Source of the DNA: Bradyrhizobium sp. Tv2a-2
GTDB taxonomy: Bacteria > Pseudomonadota > Alphaproteobacteria > Rhizobiales > Xanthobacteraceae
NCBI RefSeq assembly: GCF_000472425.1
Contig: NZ_AXAI01000017.1
Span: 191 to 64,190 of the forward strand
Reading direction: 5' to 3'
DNA length: 64,000 nucleotides
Positions 8,190 through 16,106 of the stretch are shown here, piece by piece. The notes below the pieces were generated by a model. It was not told the DNA's origin. It did not search any database and saw only the letters and a list, made by a program, of their open reading frames with translations. Each line of letters starts with the position of its first letter. Position 1 is the first letter of the stretch. Position numbers and translations under genes: made by a program.

Positions 8190-9158
8190 ATGACCAATGG
8201 CTTCGGGGCCACGACCACCACCGATGATGTGCTGGCGGGAAGCGATCTCAGCCGAAAGCGCGTGCTTGTGACTGGCGTGTCGGCCGGGCTCGGGGTGGAG
8301 ACGGCGCGCGCGCTGGTGGCACACGGAGCCCAAGTGGTCGGTGCGGCGCGTGACCTCCCAAAGGCGGAGCGGGCAACGAAGGATGTCCGCGCGCAATCGG
8401 CGAACGGCGGCGGCCTTGAGTTGGTGGAGTTGGATCTCGCTTCGCTCAACAGCGTGCGCGCCTGCGCCGAAGCGCTGGTCGCCGATGCCCGCCGCTTCGA
8501 TGTCGTTATATGCAACGCCGGCGTCATGCGGACACCGTTCGGCCACACCGCCGATGGGTTCGAAACGCAGTTCGGCACCAACCATCTCGGCCATTTCCTG
8601 CTCGTGAACCGCATCACATCGCTGATCGCGCCGGGCGGCAGGCTGGTCAGTGTCGCCTCCTCCGGCCACCGCTATGCGGACGTCGATCTCGACGATCCCA
8701 ATTTCGAGCGCACGCCCTATGACCCGAGCATGGCCTATGGCCGCTCGAAGACCGCCAACATCCTGTTCGCTGTAGAGTTCGACCGGCGGCACAAGGCGGG
8801 CGGCGTACGGGCAACCGCGGTGCACCCAGGCGGGATCAAAACCGAGCTTGGCCGCCATATGCAGCCCGGCGAACTCGACAAGATCGTAGCGCAGATCAAT
8901 GCGCAATTGGCAGCCGACGGCCAGCCGCCCTACCAGTGGAAGACGATCCCGCAGGGAGCCGCAACATCGGTCTGGGCCGCTTTCGTCGCGCCGGCGGAGG
9001 ATGTGGGCGGCCGCTACTGCGAAAACTGCCAGATGTCGCCGATCACTGAAGGGCTGGTCAGTCCGGCAAGCCCCGGTGTCAGACCCTACGCGCTCGATCT
9101 GGAGCGCGCCAAAGCGCTTTGGGCGAAGAGCGAGGAGATGGTGGGCGAACGCTTCTGA
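8190..9158 (+). CDS. Short-chain dehydrogenase/reductase (retinol-dehydrogenase-like)
   Basis: 322 residues from ATG 8190 with GAAGGAG upstream. Rossmann motif TGVSAGLG (TGxxxGxG), NAGV, substrate-site Ser in SVASSGH and catalytic YGRSK (YxxxK) are all present; HPGGIKTELGRHM follows. The length and the FGTNHLGHFLLVNRI segment match the WW-oxidoreductase/retinol-dehydrogenase-like branch that oxidises or reduces alcohols and carbonyls with NAD(P). It is cytosolic. TetR control (operators at 8070-8110) suggests a xenobiotic-induced role. The substrate is unknown. Confidence 0.9.
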   Translation: MTNGFGATTTTDDVLAGSDLSRKRVLVTGVSAGLGVETARALVAHGAQVVGAARDLPKAERATKDVRAQSANGGGLELVELDLASLNSVRACAEALVADARRFDVVICNAGVMRTPFGHTADGFETQFGTNHLGHFLLVNRITSLIAPGGRLVSVASSGHRYADVDLDDPNFERTPYDPSMAYGRSKTANILFAVEFDRRHKAGGVRATAVHPGGIKTELGRHMQPGELDKIVAQINAQLAADGQPPYQWKTIPQGAATSVWAAFVAPAEDVGGRYCENCQMSPITEGLVSPASPGVRPYALDLERAKALWAKSEEMVGERF

Positions 9159-9190
9159 GCCCTCCCGACCGTCAAAAGGAGACCTAACAT

Positions 9191-9277
9191 ATGACTCGAA
9201 GAAATTGGCTCATCACCAGTGCGAGCTGCGGCTTTGGTCGTATCGTGATCGGGCGTCTCCTCGCAACGAGCCAGTAA
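9191..9277 (+). pseudogene. Stub of a second SDR gene
   Basis: An ATG with AAAGGAG about ten bases upstream opens a 28-codon frame reading MTRRNWLITSASCGFGRIVI and ending GRLLATSQ-stop. This is the first beta-alpha unit of an SDR (WLITGASSGFGR...LLA is the family form, with TGxxxGFG degraded to TSASCGFG). Nothing after it continues the fold. It starts 33 bp after the SDR gene, so the operon probably once encoded two SDRs and the second was deleted. Confidence 0.6.
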
Positions 9278-9334
9278 CAACCCTCTGGCGCGGCCGTCCC
9301 AATTTGCGGTTCCGGCCGACTTGCGACTGGCGGA

Positions 9335-10732
9335 TCAGGCGGACCGCGCCGGGACGTTCCCCAGCAAGGGCCCCAAGCCTTCGGCGACGGTCAAATGCGT
9401 GATGACGGCATCACGCAGCTTCGGATAAGGCAGCTCGGCGAGTATCGCTGTCTGTATTGCAGCCATCACTTCGCCTGCCTCGGAGCCGATCATCGTGAAG
9501 CCCAGGATACGGTCGTCGTTCGCCCCGACCAGCACCTTCATGAATCCTTCCGTTTCGTCGGTCGCCTGCGTTCGCAGCACATTTCGCATCGGCAGATTTG
9601 CCACGCGCACTGGGATACCTTGCTCCCGCGCTTGACGCTCGGATAGGCCGACATGCGCGAGTGGCGGATCCGTAAACATCACGTATGGAACGAGCCTATC
9701 ATCAGTGCCACGATTGCCTCCAGCCATGTTGTCCCGGACAATCCTGAAATCATCGACCGAAACATGGGTGAACTGTGGGCTGCCGGCGCATTCACCGATG
9801 GCCCAGATGCCAGCAGCAGTCGTCTCAAGCCTCTCATTGACGCGAATGAATCCGCGCGTGTCCACTGCGATGCCGGCTTTATCCAAGCCGATGTCCGCCG
9901 TATTTGCGATCCGGCCCGCCGCAACCAGCAGATGACTGCCCTCGATCTTCCGTTCCCCCGCATCGGTCCGCACGGAGACTGTCACGGCGTCGCCGGACGA
10001 CCCGTGAACCCCAAGCGGCCTCGTATCTACCAGAATCTTCATGCCTTCACGGCTCAGCAGCGCCCTGATCTCTTCCGATACGTCCGCATCCTCACGCCCC
10101 ATGATCTGGGGGCCCGGTTCGATAATCGTCACACGGCTGCCGAAGCGGAGATAGGCCTGTGCCAACTCGACACCGGTGTAACCGCCGCCGAGTACGATCA
10201 GGTGCGGCGGCACCTCGTCCAGCTCCAGCGCCTCGATGTGAGTCAACGGACGCGCGTCCCGCAGGCCGGGCAGATCCGGAATGGCGGCATGCGAGCCAAC
10301 ATTGACGACAACCTCCTTGCCGTCGAGCAGCCGCATACCGCCGTCGTTCAGCAAGATCTCGATGGCTTTGGGAGCGACGAAACGCCCATTGCCCATGACA
10401 AGGTCGACGCCGCTTTCCTTATAGGCCTGCAGATGAAACGCGATCTCACGATCGATCATGTCCTGCTTGCGGGCGCGCACCTTGAGCATATCGGTCCTGA
10501 CGCCATCCACCAGGGTTCCGAAGCGACCGGCATTCCGCACGAGGTGAGCGATCCGTGCGCTCCACAGCTCGTTCTTGGACGGAAGACATGCGACCGCAGG
10601 ACACGAGCCGCCGACCCAGCGACGCTCGACGACGGCAACCTTCTTGCCGGACTTGCCGAGATGCCAGGCAAGCAACTTTCCTCCTTGGCCGCTTCCAAGG
10701 ATGACAACATCAAAATGTTCGGGCTGAGACAT
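9335..10732 (-). CDS. RclA-like FAD-dependent pyridine nucleotide-disulfide oxidoreductase
   Basis: 465 residues from ATG 10732 (an upstream in-frame extension is dropped). FAD motif DVVILGSGQGGKLLAWHL, redox pair CPAVAC (CxxxxC) before LPSK, NAD motif LIVLGGGYTGVELAQAY, second FAD motif GIWAIGEC, and a C-terminal dimerisation domain with THLTVAEGL in place of the usual HxHPTxxE. The stretch FTHVSVDDFRIVRDN is shared with E. coli RclA, the HOCl-responsive Cu(II) reductase, and with mercuric-reductase-like proteins. It is the last gene of a six-gene minus-strand operon with dehalogenase-like proteins. RclA-like function is an inference. Confidence 0.85.
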   Translation of the reverse strand: MSQPEHFDVVILGSGQGGKLLAWHLGKSGKKVAVVERRWVGGSCPAVACLPSKNELWSARIAHLVRNAGRFGTLVDGVRTDMLKVRARKQDMIDREIAFHLQAYKESGVDLVMGNGRFVAPKAIEILLNDGGMRLLDGKEVVVNVGSHAAIPDLPGLRDARPLTHIEALELDEVPPHLIVLGGGYTGVELAQAYLRFGSRVTIIEPGPQIMGREDADVSEEIRALLSREGMKILVDTRPLGVHGSSGDAVTVSVRTDAGERKIEGSHLLVAAGRIANTADIGLDKAGIAVDTRGFIRVNERLETTAAGIWAIGECAGSPQFTHVSVDDFRIVRDNMAGGNRGTDDRLVPYVMFTDPPLAHVGLSERQAREQGIPVRVANLPMRNVLRTQATDETEGFMKVLVGANDDRILGFTMIGSEAGEVMAAIQTAILAELPYPKLRDAVITHLTVAEGLGPLLGNVPARSA

Positions 10733-10829
10733 CGTAGTTTCCCTTCCTGTGATTGCGGCGACGCAATTGCAGTCGCACAAACCTGCTCGCGTTGCTGAAC
10801 CAGCGGCGCAGAAGCCGGCTCGACTGGGT

Positions 10830-11600
10830 TCAGATCGACTTCACCTCACCGCCGTCCATGCGTAGTGTTGAGCCGGTCATCCAGCGCGCGCCGGGCGACA
10901 CCAGGAACGCCATGAGCTCGGCGATCTCCTCGGGTTCGCCATAGCGTGCGATCCCGGCCTCCTTCGGAAACTTGGCCGTCGCCTCCTCGACCGTCATGTC
11001 ATGCAACGGCGCCCAGTGCTGCAGATAGGAACGGCGCCGCCCGGTCATGACCGGACCGGGCAGCACGCTATTGACTTGCACACCATCGCTGATGCCGCGG
11101 TCAGAGAACGCCTTCGCCAAGGCAACGATGGCGGCATTGATGGTACCGACAGCAGCGTACGGGGCTTTTGGAAACAGTGCCGAATTTCCGGACATCAGCA
11201 CCACTGCGCCTTTGGCGACCTTGAGCGCGGGCCAAGCGGCAATGGTGAGGCGCCGTGCGCCGTGCAGCTTCAGCGCCAGCCCGCCTTCCCACTGCGCATC
11301 GGTCATTTCGAACAAATCGACCTGGGGCACCGCTCCCGCGATGTTGAGCAGGGCGTCGATCCGGCCGAACACCGCCAAGGCCTGGTCGATGACCGTCTGC
11401 GCGGTGGTGGGTTGTGCGAGATCGGTCTCGATGACGAGCACTTCGGCACCTGCCGCCCTCGCCGCCTCACCTGTTTGCTCCAGGTTAGCGCGGTTGCGCG
11501 CGACAAGGACGAGCGCCGAGAAGTCACGGGCAAGACGAATGGCGGTCGCCCGGCCAATGCCCTGGCTTGCCCCGGTGACAATGGCAACTGACTTCGACAT
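10830..11600 (-). CDS. SDR-family protein lacking the catalytic Lys
   Basis: 256 residues. The cofactor motif TGASQGIG and NIAGA are intact, and LMSGNS holds the expected Ser (S137), but the active-site motif reads Y148-A-A-V-G152, so the Lys of YxxxK is Gly. The C-terminus WMTGSTLRMDGGEVKSI is normal for classical SDRs. It can probably bind NAD(P) but may not catalyse the usual hydride transfer, or it uses another base. It lies 18 bp after the HAD gene upstream in the same operon. Confidence 0.85.
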   Translation of the reverse strand: MSKSVAIVTGASQGIGRATAIRLARDFSALVLVARNRANLEQTGEAARAAGAEVLVIETDLAQPTTAQTVIDQALAVFGRIDALLNIAGAVPQVDLFEMTDAQWEGGLALKLHGARRLTIAAWPALKVAKGAVVLMSGNSALFPKAPYAAVGTINAAIVALAKAFSDRGISDGVQVNSVLPGPVMTGRRRSYLQHWAPLHDMTVEEATAKFPKEAGIARYGEPEEIAELMAFLVSPGARWMTGSTLRMDGGEVKSI

Positions 11601-11618
11601 TGGAGGTCTCCTGGTTTC

Positions 11619-12311
11619 TCAACCGTGCTCAGAACCATGGCGTGCGATGATCTGATCGGCGACCTCGTTGAGATCCTTTCCGATGTATTGAGGCTGCGCT
11701 GCCGTATCCAGGACGTCGTTGTTGACGCGCTTGATCAGCCCGGCCTCCCATCCCGCCGCCTGGACCCCGATCGTGTCCCAGGTATGGCAGGCAATCATGC
11801 ACATCTCCGACGTCGAAGCGCCGAGCCCTCGGGCAACCTCCGCATAGGCCTTCGGCGCCGGCTTGTGCCGCTTGGCCGTGTCGTCAACGCTGAAGCGGCG
11901 ATCGAACAGATCGACGATGCCGCCATGCGTCAGCTGGCGGCCGGAAATGGCAGCCGTGTTGTCCGTCAGTGTGAAGAGATGAAAGCCCGCCGCCTTCAGC
12001 CGCCGCAGGCCCACGGGAACATCGGGGTACGGCGGCATGGTGGCGAACCGATCGGTCAGCTCCTGACGGTCGGCCGCCGTAATCTTGACGCCCCGCGGCG
12101 TGGCGATCATGTCCAGCACCGCCCCGCCGATGTCGGTAAATGGCACATAGACGTCGGCGATGGTCAGCGCCTGCGAATAGGTGATGAGTTGCCGAAACCA
12201 GAGGCGCACGGTGCCTGGCTCGCCGAACAGGCGTTGAAAGACTGGAGCGACGGTTGTGAGATCGAGAAGCGTTTCGTTGCAGTCGAAAACGATGTTGCGA
12301 ACCTTTGACAT
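11619..12311 (-). CDS. HAD type II haloacid dehalogenase-like protein
   Basis: 230 residues. The nucleophile motif is FDCNETLLDL (first Asp), then LFTLTDN, the Lys in RHKPAPKAY, and ACHTWDTIGVQAAGW. The family (L-2-haloacid dehalogenase, HAD subfamily IA) forms an ester on the first Asp and releases halide. Where characterised enzymes have SxNxxD this one has AxHxxD, so the Asn is His; the same change occurs in two of the three other HAD proteins here and keeps haloacid activity open. Third of three adjacent HAD genes; cytosolic. Confidence 0.88.
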   Translation of the reverse strand: MSKVRNIVFDCNETLLDLTTVAPVFQRLFGEPGTVRLWFRQLITYSQALTIADVYVPFTDIGGAVLDMIATPRGVKITAADRQELTDRFATMPPYPDVPVGLRRLKAAGFHLFTLTDNTAAISGRQLTHGGIVDLFDRRFSVDDTAKRHKPAPKAYAEVARGLGASTSEMCMIACHTWDTIGVQAAGWEAGLIKRVNNDVLDTAAQPQYIGKDLNEVADQIIARHGSEHG

Positions 12312-12333
12312 GGAAGACTCCGGTCAGGCGGAT

Positions 12334-13125
12334 TCAAGCGTGCTTCAACTGGATGAGCTCCGCCGCGATTTCGGTCAGGGTCGCTCCGCTGATCTCAGGC
12401 TGCTTGAGACCTGGCACGATCAGGGGCACCACGCCGGCCCGCTCGATAAGAGCGGCTGAACAACCGGCTGCGCGCGCGCCGATAAGATCCCAGGGATGCG
12501 CGGCGATCATGCACAGTTCGGAAGGCTCAACTCCCATCGCCTTGGCGACCATCAGGTAGGTTTCTCGGGCGGGCTTGTAGCGGCGCACCGTCTCGGCAGA
12601 GAAGTGCTGTTCGAACGCATCCCCCAGGCCTGCTGCCTGCAGAGGTCCTCGATCGGAAGTGGCTGGCGCGTCAGTCAGGGTGACCATGCGATAGCCTGCC
12701 GACTTCAGCTTCAGAAGGCTGTCGGGAACATCCGGATGCGGCGGCAGCGTTGCCAGGCTCTTGCCGAGCTCGGCGACATCGGCCTCGCTGATGGGAACGT
12801 TATGGATATGCCCGAGCATGCGGAGTACGCCCGCGCCAAGCTGACCGAAGGGCACGAACGTATTGGTGAGAGTCGCCGACTCTGAATAGAGAATGGTCTC
12901 GCCGAACCAGTCGTCGACGACCGCACCGTTGCCGAATATCCGCTGGAACAGAGGCCGCATCACCTGGAGATCCAACAGAGTCTCCGCGACATCAAAGGCC
13001 AGCACCTTGGGTGGCCGATCAAGCGCCTGCGGCCGCCCCCATGTCGGATCCAAAAAGACACCAAGCGCAGCGGCGCCGATTCCTGCAAGAACTGGGCGGC
13101 GGCTGATTGGACCAAAATCGTCCAT
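12334..13125 (-). CDS. HAD type II dehalogenase-like protein with a Tat-type signal
   Basis: 263 residues from ATG 13125, with GAGAGGAG upstream. The N-terminus reads ISRRPVLAGIGAAALGVFLD, a twin-Arg followed by a hydrophobic stretch, which resembles a Tat export signal; the other HAD proteins here have no such leader. The HAD core follows: FDVAETLLDL (nucleophile Asp), TLTDAPA, YKPARETY, AAHPWDLIGARAAG. Export to the periplasm would be unusual for this enzyme family. Sequence outside the motifs is well diverged from its neighbours. It lies between two cytosolic-type HAD genes in the operon. Confidence 0.85.
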   Translation of the reverse strand: MDDFGPISRRPVLAGIGAAALGVFLDPTWGRPQALDRPPKVLAFDVAETLLDLQVMRPLFQRIFGNGAVVDDWFGETILYSESATLTNTFVPFGQLGAGVLRMLGHIHNVPISEADVAELGKSLATLPPHPDVPDSLLKLKSAGYRMVTLTDAPATSDRGPLQAAGLGDAFEQHFSAETVRRYKPARETYLMVAKAMGVEPSELCMIAAHPWDLIGARAAGCSAALIERAGVVPLIVPGLKQPEISGATLTEIAAELIQLKHA

Positions 13126-13202
13126 GAAATCACTCCTCTCGATAGTGCTGCCAGCGGCGTGGCGGCGCCGACGGTGCTCCATCCAGCCGGCCGTCCGCCT
13201 CG

Positions 13203-13889
13203 TCAGCCGCGCGGGTTGTGGCGCGCGATCAGCTGATCGGCAACGTCGTTCAAATCATCGCCAACGATCTGCGGCTGAGGACCGACTCCCAGGACATCGT
13301 TGCCCACGCGCTTGATCAACGCGGCTTCCCAACCGGCAGCCACAGCGCCGAGCGTGTCCCAGGTGTGGCAGGCGATCAGGCAAAGCTGCGAGGGAGCGAC
13401 AGCAAGCTCCTTCTCGACATAGGCATAAGCCTGGCGTGATGGCTTATGGTGCTTGACGCCATCGGCACTGAAGCGTCTTTCGAACTGATCGATGATACCG
13501 CCGTGCTCAAGCTGGCGGGTTTGCACCTCGAGCAGATTATCCGTGAGGGTGAACAGCCGAAAACCTGCGCCGCGCAGCTTGCGAAGCGCGGCCGGTACCT
13601 CGGGATGCGGCGGCATTGCCGAGAACTGCTCCTTCAGCTCCTGCTTGTCCGCATCGCTGATCTTGATGCCCTGCGTGTCCGCCAGCATCTTCATCACGGC
13701 AGCGCCGATATCCGTGAACGGCAGGTAGCATCCCGCCACGGTCAGGGCTGCCGAATACATGATGAGGTTCGCGAACCAGAGGCGCATGTCGCGCTTGTCG
13801 CCAAAGATGCGCTCAAAGATGGGCTCCATTGTCTGGAGATCGAGGAGCGTCTCATTGACGTCAAAGACGATCAGAGGACGTGCTGGCAT
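13203..13889 (-). CDS. HAD type II haloacid dehalogenase-like protein (paralogue A)
   Basis: 228 residues from ATG 13889. Motifs: FDVNETLLDL (nucleophile Asp), LFTLTDNLLEV, HHKPSRQAYAYV, ACHTWDTLGAVAAGW. By hand alignment it differs from the HAD protein at 20129 at about 44 of 228 positions (roughly 80% identity), with no gap, so the two are recent paralogues 7 kb apart. Its start is 19 bp after the stop of the alpha/beta hydrolase. Haloacid hydrolysis is the family activity; the actual substrate is not known. Confidence 0.88.
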   Translation of the reverse strand: MPARPLIVFDVNETLLDLQTMEPIFERIFGDKRDMRLWFANLIMYSAALTVAGCYLPFTDIGAAVMKMLADTQGIKISDADKQELKEQFSAMPPHPEVPAALRKLRGAGFRLFTLTDNLLEVQTRQLEHGGIIDQFERRFSADGVKHHKPSRQAYAYVEKELAVAPSQLCLIACHTWDTLGAVAAGWEAALIKRVGNDVLGVGPQPQIVGDDLNDVADQLIARHNPRG

Positions 13890-13908
13890 GGCATGATTTC
13901 CAATTCCG

Positions 13909-14769
13909 TCACTTGGAGCGCGGGAGAAACTCGCGGATCGCTGTTGCGATCTCGTCGCAATGGGTCTCGAGCGCAAAGTGGCCGGTGTCGAAGAAGCGCA
14001 CTCGTGCGCCAGGAATGTCCCGCTTAAAGGCCTCCGCGCCCGGCGGCAGGAAGAAGGGATCGTTCTTGCCCCACGCCGCCAGCAAGGGCGGCCTGTGCTT
14101 GCGGAAATAGGCCTGGAACTCCGGATACATGGCTACATTGCTCTTGTAGTCGCCAAACAGGTCGAGTTGCACTTCATCCGCGCCTGGACGCGCCAGATAG
14201 AAATTGTCGAGCGAATATCCGTCCGGCGAAACCAGGGACGTGTCGGCAACACCGTGGGTGTACTGCCAGATCGTCGTCTCAGGCGAAAGGAAGGCTCTCA
14301 GTGCCGCACGGTTGGCGTCTGACGGATTCTGCCAGTAGGCCCGGATTGGGTTCCAGCCGTCGCTGAGTCCTTCCTCGTAGGCGTTCCCGTTCTGCGAGAT
14401 GATTGCGGTAACGCGCTCGGGATGGCGAACGGCGATGCGAAAGCCGGTCGGCGCGCCATAGTCGAACACGTAAATCGCGAAACGAGCAAGACCGATGACT
14501 TCGGTGAACCGCTCGATGACTTCAGCCAGTCGCGCGAACGTGTAGGAGAACGTCTTGCGCGGCGGCATCTCGGTCTGGCCAAACCCGGGCAGGTCCGGCG
14601 CCACGAGGCGGAAGCGATCCGCCAGTGCCGGGATCAGCGATCGGAACATGTGGCCGGCGCTGGGAAATCCGTGAAGCAACAGCAAGGCCGGCGCATCGTC
14701 GCGGCCGGCCTCCCGGTAGAAAACGTTCAAGCCATCGACGTTGGCCTTTCGATAATGGATTGTCGTCAT
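13909..14769 (-). CDS. Alpha/beta hydrolase of the haloalkane dehalogenase / epoxide hydrolase type
   Basis: 286 residues from ATG 14769. Oxyanion region LLLLHGFPSAGHMF, then APDLPGFGQTEMP; the nucleophile elbow is VFDYGAPTGFRIA, where the nucleophile is Asp as in haloalkane dehalogenases and epoxide hydrolases rather than Ser. The late His is in DTGHFALETH. These enzymes open C-halogen or epoxide bonds through an aspartyl ester. First gene of the six-gene operon with three HAD dehalogenase-like genes, so a stepwise dehalogenation role is plausible but unproven. Confidence 0.87.
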   Translation of the reverse strand: MTTIHYRKANVDGLNVFYREAGRDDAPALLLLHGFPSAGHMFRSLIPALADRFRLVAPDLPGFGQTEMPPRKTFSYTFARLAEVIERFTEVIGLARFAIYVFDYGAPTGFRIAVRHPERVTAIISQNGNAYEEGLSDGWNPIRAYWQNPSDANRAALRAFLSPETTIWQYTHGVADTSLVSPDGYSLDNFYLARPGADEVQLDLFGDYKSNVAMYPEFQAYFRKHRPPLLAAWGKNDPFFLPPGAEAFKRDIPGARVRFFDTGHFALETHCDEIATAIREFLPRSK

Positions 14770-15179
14770 AAGCGGTCCCCTCACGGTTCCGACAGGTAGC
14801 TTCACGGTCTTGTGCACGGTCAAAGCAATTACGCGCTTTGCACAGGCGCCAGCTCCGGCTTCAGTTACCTATTTCGTGGCTCGCTCTGGTTTGGTTACAG
14901 GCCGCTGATGACCTCTGCGTCTTCGTCTGCAACGACAATCGGGCGAAGTAGAATGGTGGTAGTTCCGGCCTGGCGCTTAGAGGAGGCGGCGTCTGATTGC
15001 CCCGACCGAATAGTTTCCCTTGCGACTTCAAGACCATAACTTGTCAGATCGGCTGTAGGAGGTTATACGATTGTCGGTGGCAATGAGGTGATTGGGGATG
15101 GCTCTTCCCTGCGAAGGAACGCGTGAACGCACCAACGGCGCGCTCCCCGCAAGACGGTCACTGTCCATGGAGGACGTCT
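14770..15179. other. Divergent promoter region, 410 bp
   Basis: Separates the minus-strand dehalogenase operon from the plus-strand FixJ-like regulator. No coding sequence seen. It carries TTTGGTTACAG at 14890-14900, 121 bases from the operon start codon; the same 11-mer occurs 130 bases before the start of the related HAD gene at 20129-20815. Confidence 0.5.
14890..14900 (-). promoter_or_regulatory. CTGTAACCAAA element, copy 1
   Basis: Read toward the operon, the sequence is CTGTAACCAAA, located 121 bases upstream of the alpha/beta hydrolase start. An identical 11-mer stands at nearly the same distance from the paralogous HAD gene (20945-20955). Conservation at matched distance suggests a shared regulator site or an inherited promoter; the sequence is not a dyad. 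Confidence 0.35.
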
Positions 15180-15884
15180 ATGGATGAGAGAAAACACGAC
15201 CCGTGGCACGACGTTCGCCTTTGCTCTCCTGCTATGCCGATCGAACCAGATTTCAGGAAACAGGCGCGGATGCCGTCTTCCTTCCTTGTTCACATCGTCG
15301 ATGACGACCAGGCTGTTCGAGAGTCTCTTGGAGACCTGCTCCAATCGATGGACTATCGAGTTGCCCTCTATGGGTCTGCCCTGGATTTTCTCAAGGTTAC
15401 GTTGCCGGATGCCCCGGCGTGTCTGGTGCTTGACATAAGGTTACCGGGCACGAGCGGCCTGGAGTTGCAGGAATATCTTGCAAGCATCAATATAGGGCTG
15501 CCCATCATTCTGATGACCGCCTTTGGTGACATCCCCATGACTGTCAGGGGGATGAAGTTGGGCGCGGTCGACTTCCTCACCAAGCCGATACGAGATCAGG
15601 ATTTACTCGATGCTGTCGCTGCGGCCATCCGACTGGACCAGGACCGGCGGCAGGATATCGCCCAGATGGCCGAGTTGCGGCAGAAATATGCGCTTCTGAC
15701 CACTCGTGAACGGCAAGTGATGGCGTTCGTCGCGTCAGGACTCATGAACAAGCAGATCGCAAGCAAGCTTTCTATCAGCGAAGTCACCGTCAAGATGCAC
15801 CGCGGCAGCGTCATGCGAAAGCTGGAAGCCAAATCCGTTGCAGCGCTCACCCGGATGGCTGAAGCGCTCGACATCACGGTGTGA
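15180..15884 (+). CDS. FixJ/StyR-like two-component response regulator
   Basis: 234 residues from ATG 15180 with GGAGG six bases upstream (a start at 15270 is possible). Receiver domain: HIVDDDQAVRESLGDLL, phosphoacceptor Asp in CLVLDIRLPGTSG, TAFGD, and FLTKP. The LuxR-type HTH follows: LTTRERQVMAFVASGLMNKQ, IASKLSISEVTVKMHRGSVM. This is the FixJ/NodW/StyR group, which binds dyads of the type ACC-NN-GGT. No histidine kinase is adjacent; the nearest are at 25203 and 56154. A CATACC-NN-GGTATG dyad lies 60 bp after its stop, ahead of the AraC gene. Confidence 0.9.
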   Translation: MDERKHDPWHDVRLCSPAMPIEPDFRKQARMPSSFLVHIVDDDQAVRESLGDLLQSMDYRVALYGSALDFLKVTLPDAPACLVLDIRLPGTSGLELQEYLASINIGLPIILMTAFGDIPMTVRGMKLGAVDFLTKPIRDQDLLDAVAAAIRLDQDRRQDIAQMAELRQKYALLTTRERQVMAFVASGLMNKQIASKLSISEVTVKMHRGSVMRKLEAKSVAALTRMAEALDITV

Positions 15885-15943
15885 GACACCTCGCCTTGGG
15901 CATTCCGGAGTAGCGTAATCCCGGATTTGGCGTGGCAGCTCCC

Positions 15944-15957
15944 CATACCAAGGTATG
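15944..15957. promoter_or_regulatory. CATACC-AA-GGTATG dyad, copy 1
   Basis: Perfect 6-bp arms around AA. It lies 150 bp before the AraC start. A longer version of the same dyad stands at 19291-19312 upstream of the DUF417 gene. The ATACC-NN-GGTAT symmetry resembles the known StyR box (AAACC-AT-GGTTT type), so the neighbouring FixJ/StyR-like regulator is the prime candidate to bind it. Confidence 0.6.
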
Positions 15958-16106
15958 CGCCGAGCCATCACTACCGAGAGATTGCCGGCGTGTTTGGCCG
16001 ACGACATGGTCTCGGCGCCCATCCCGTCGCTACTCAGCACCTGATGGAATCTCGACACCTCCACGGCGTTGGCCGGGACCGCCGTCGGCTGGATAAGCAC
16101 AGGATC

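Noticed and set aside
8111-8906. Long minus-strand extension of the TetR frame across the SDR gene
   Set aside because: It is the antisense of a well-supported SDR; the TetR homology starts only at 8048.
9653-10798. 381-codon plus-strand frame antisense to the RclA-like gene
   Set aside because: His/Arg-rich antisense shadow; the minus-strand protein has all the flavoenzyme motifs.
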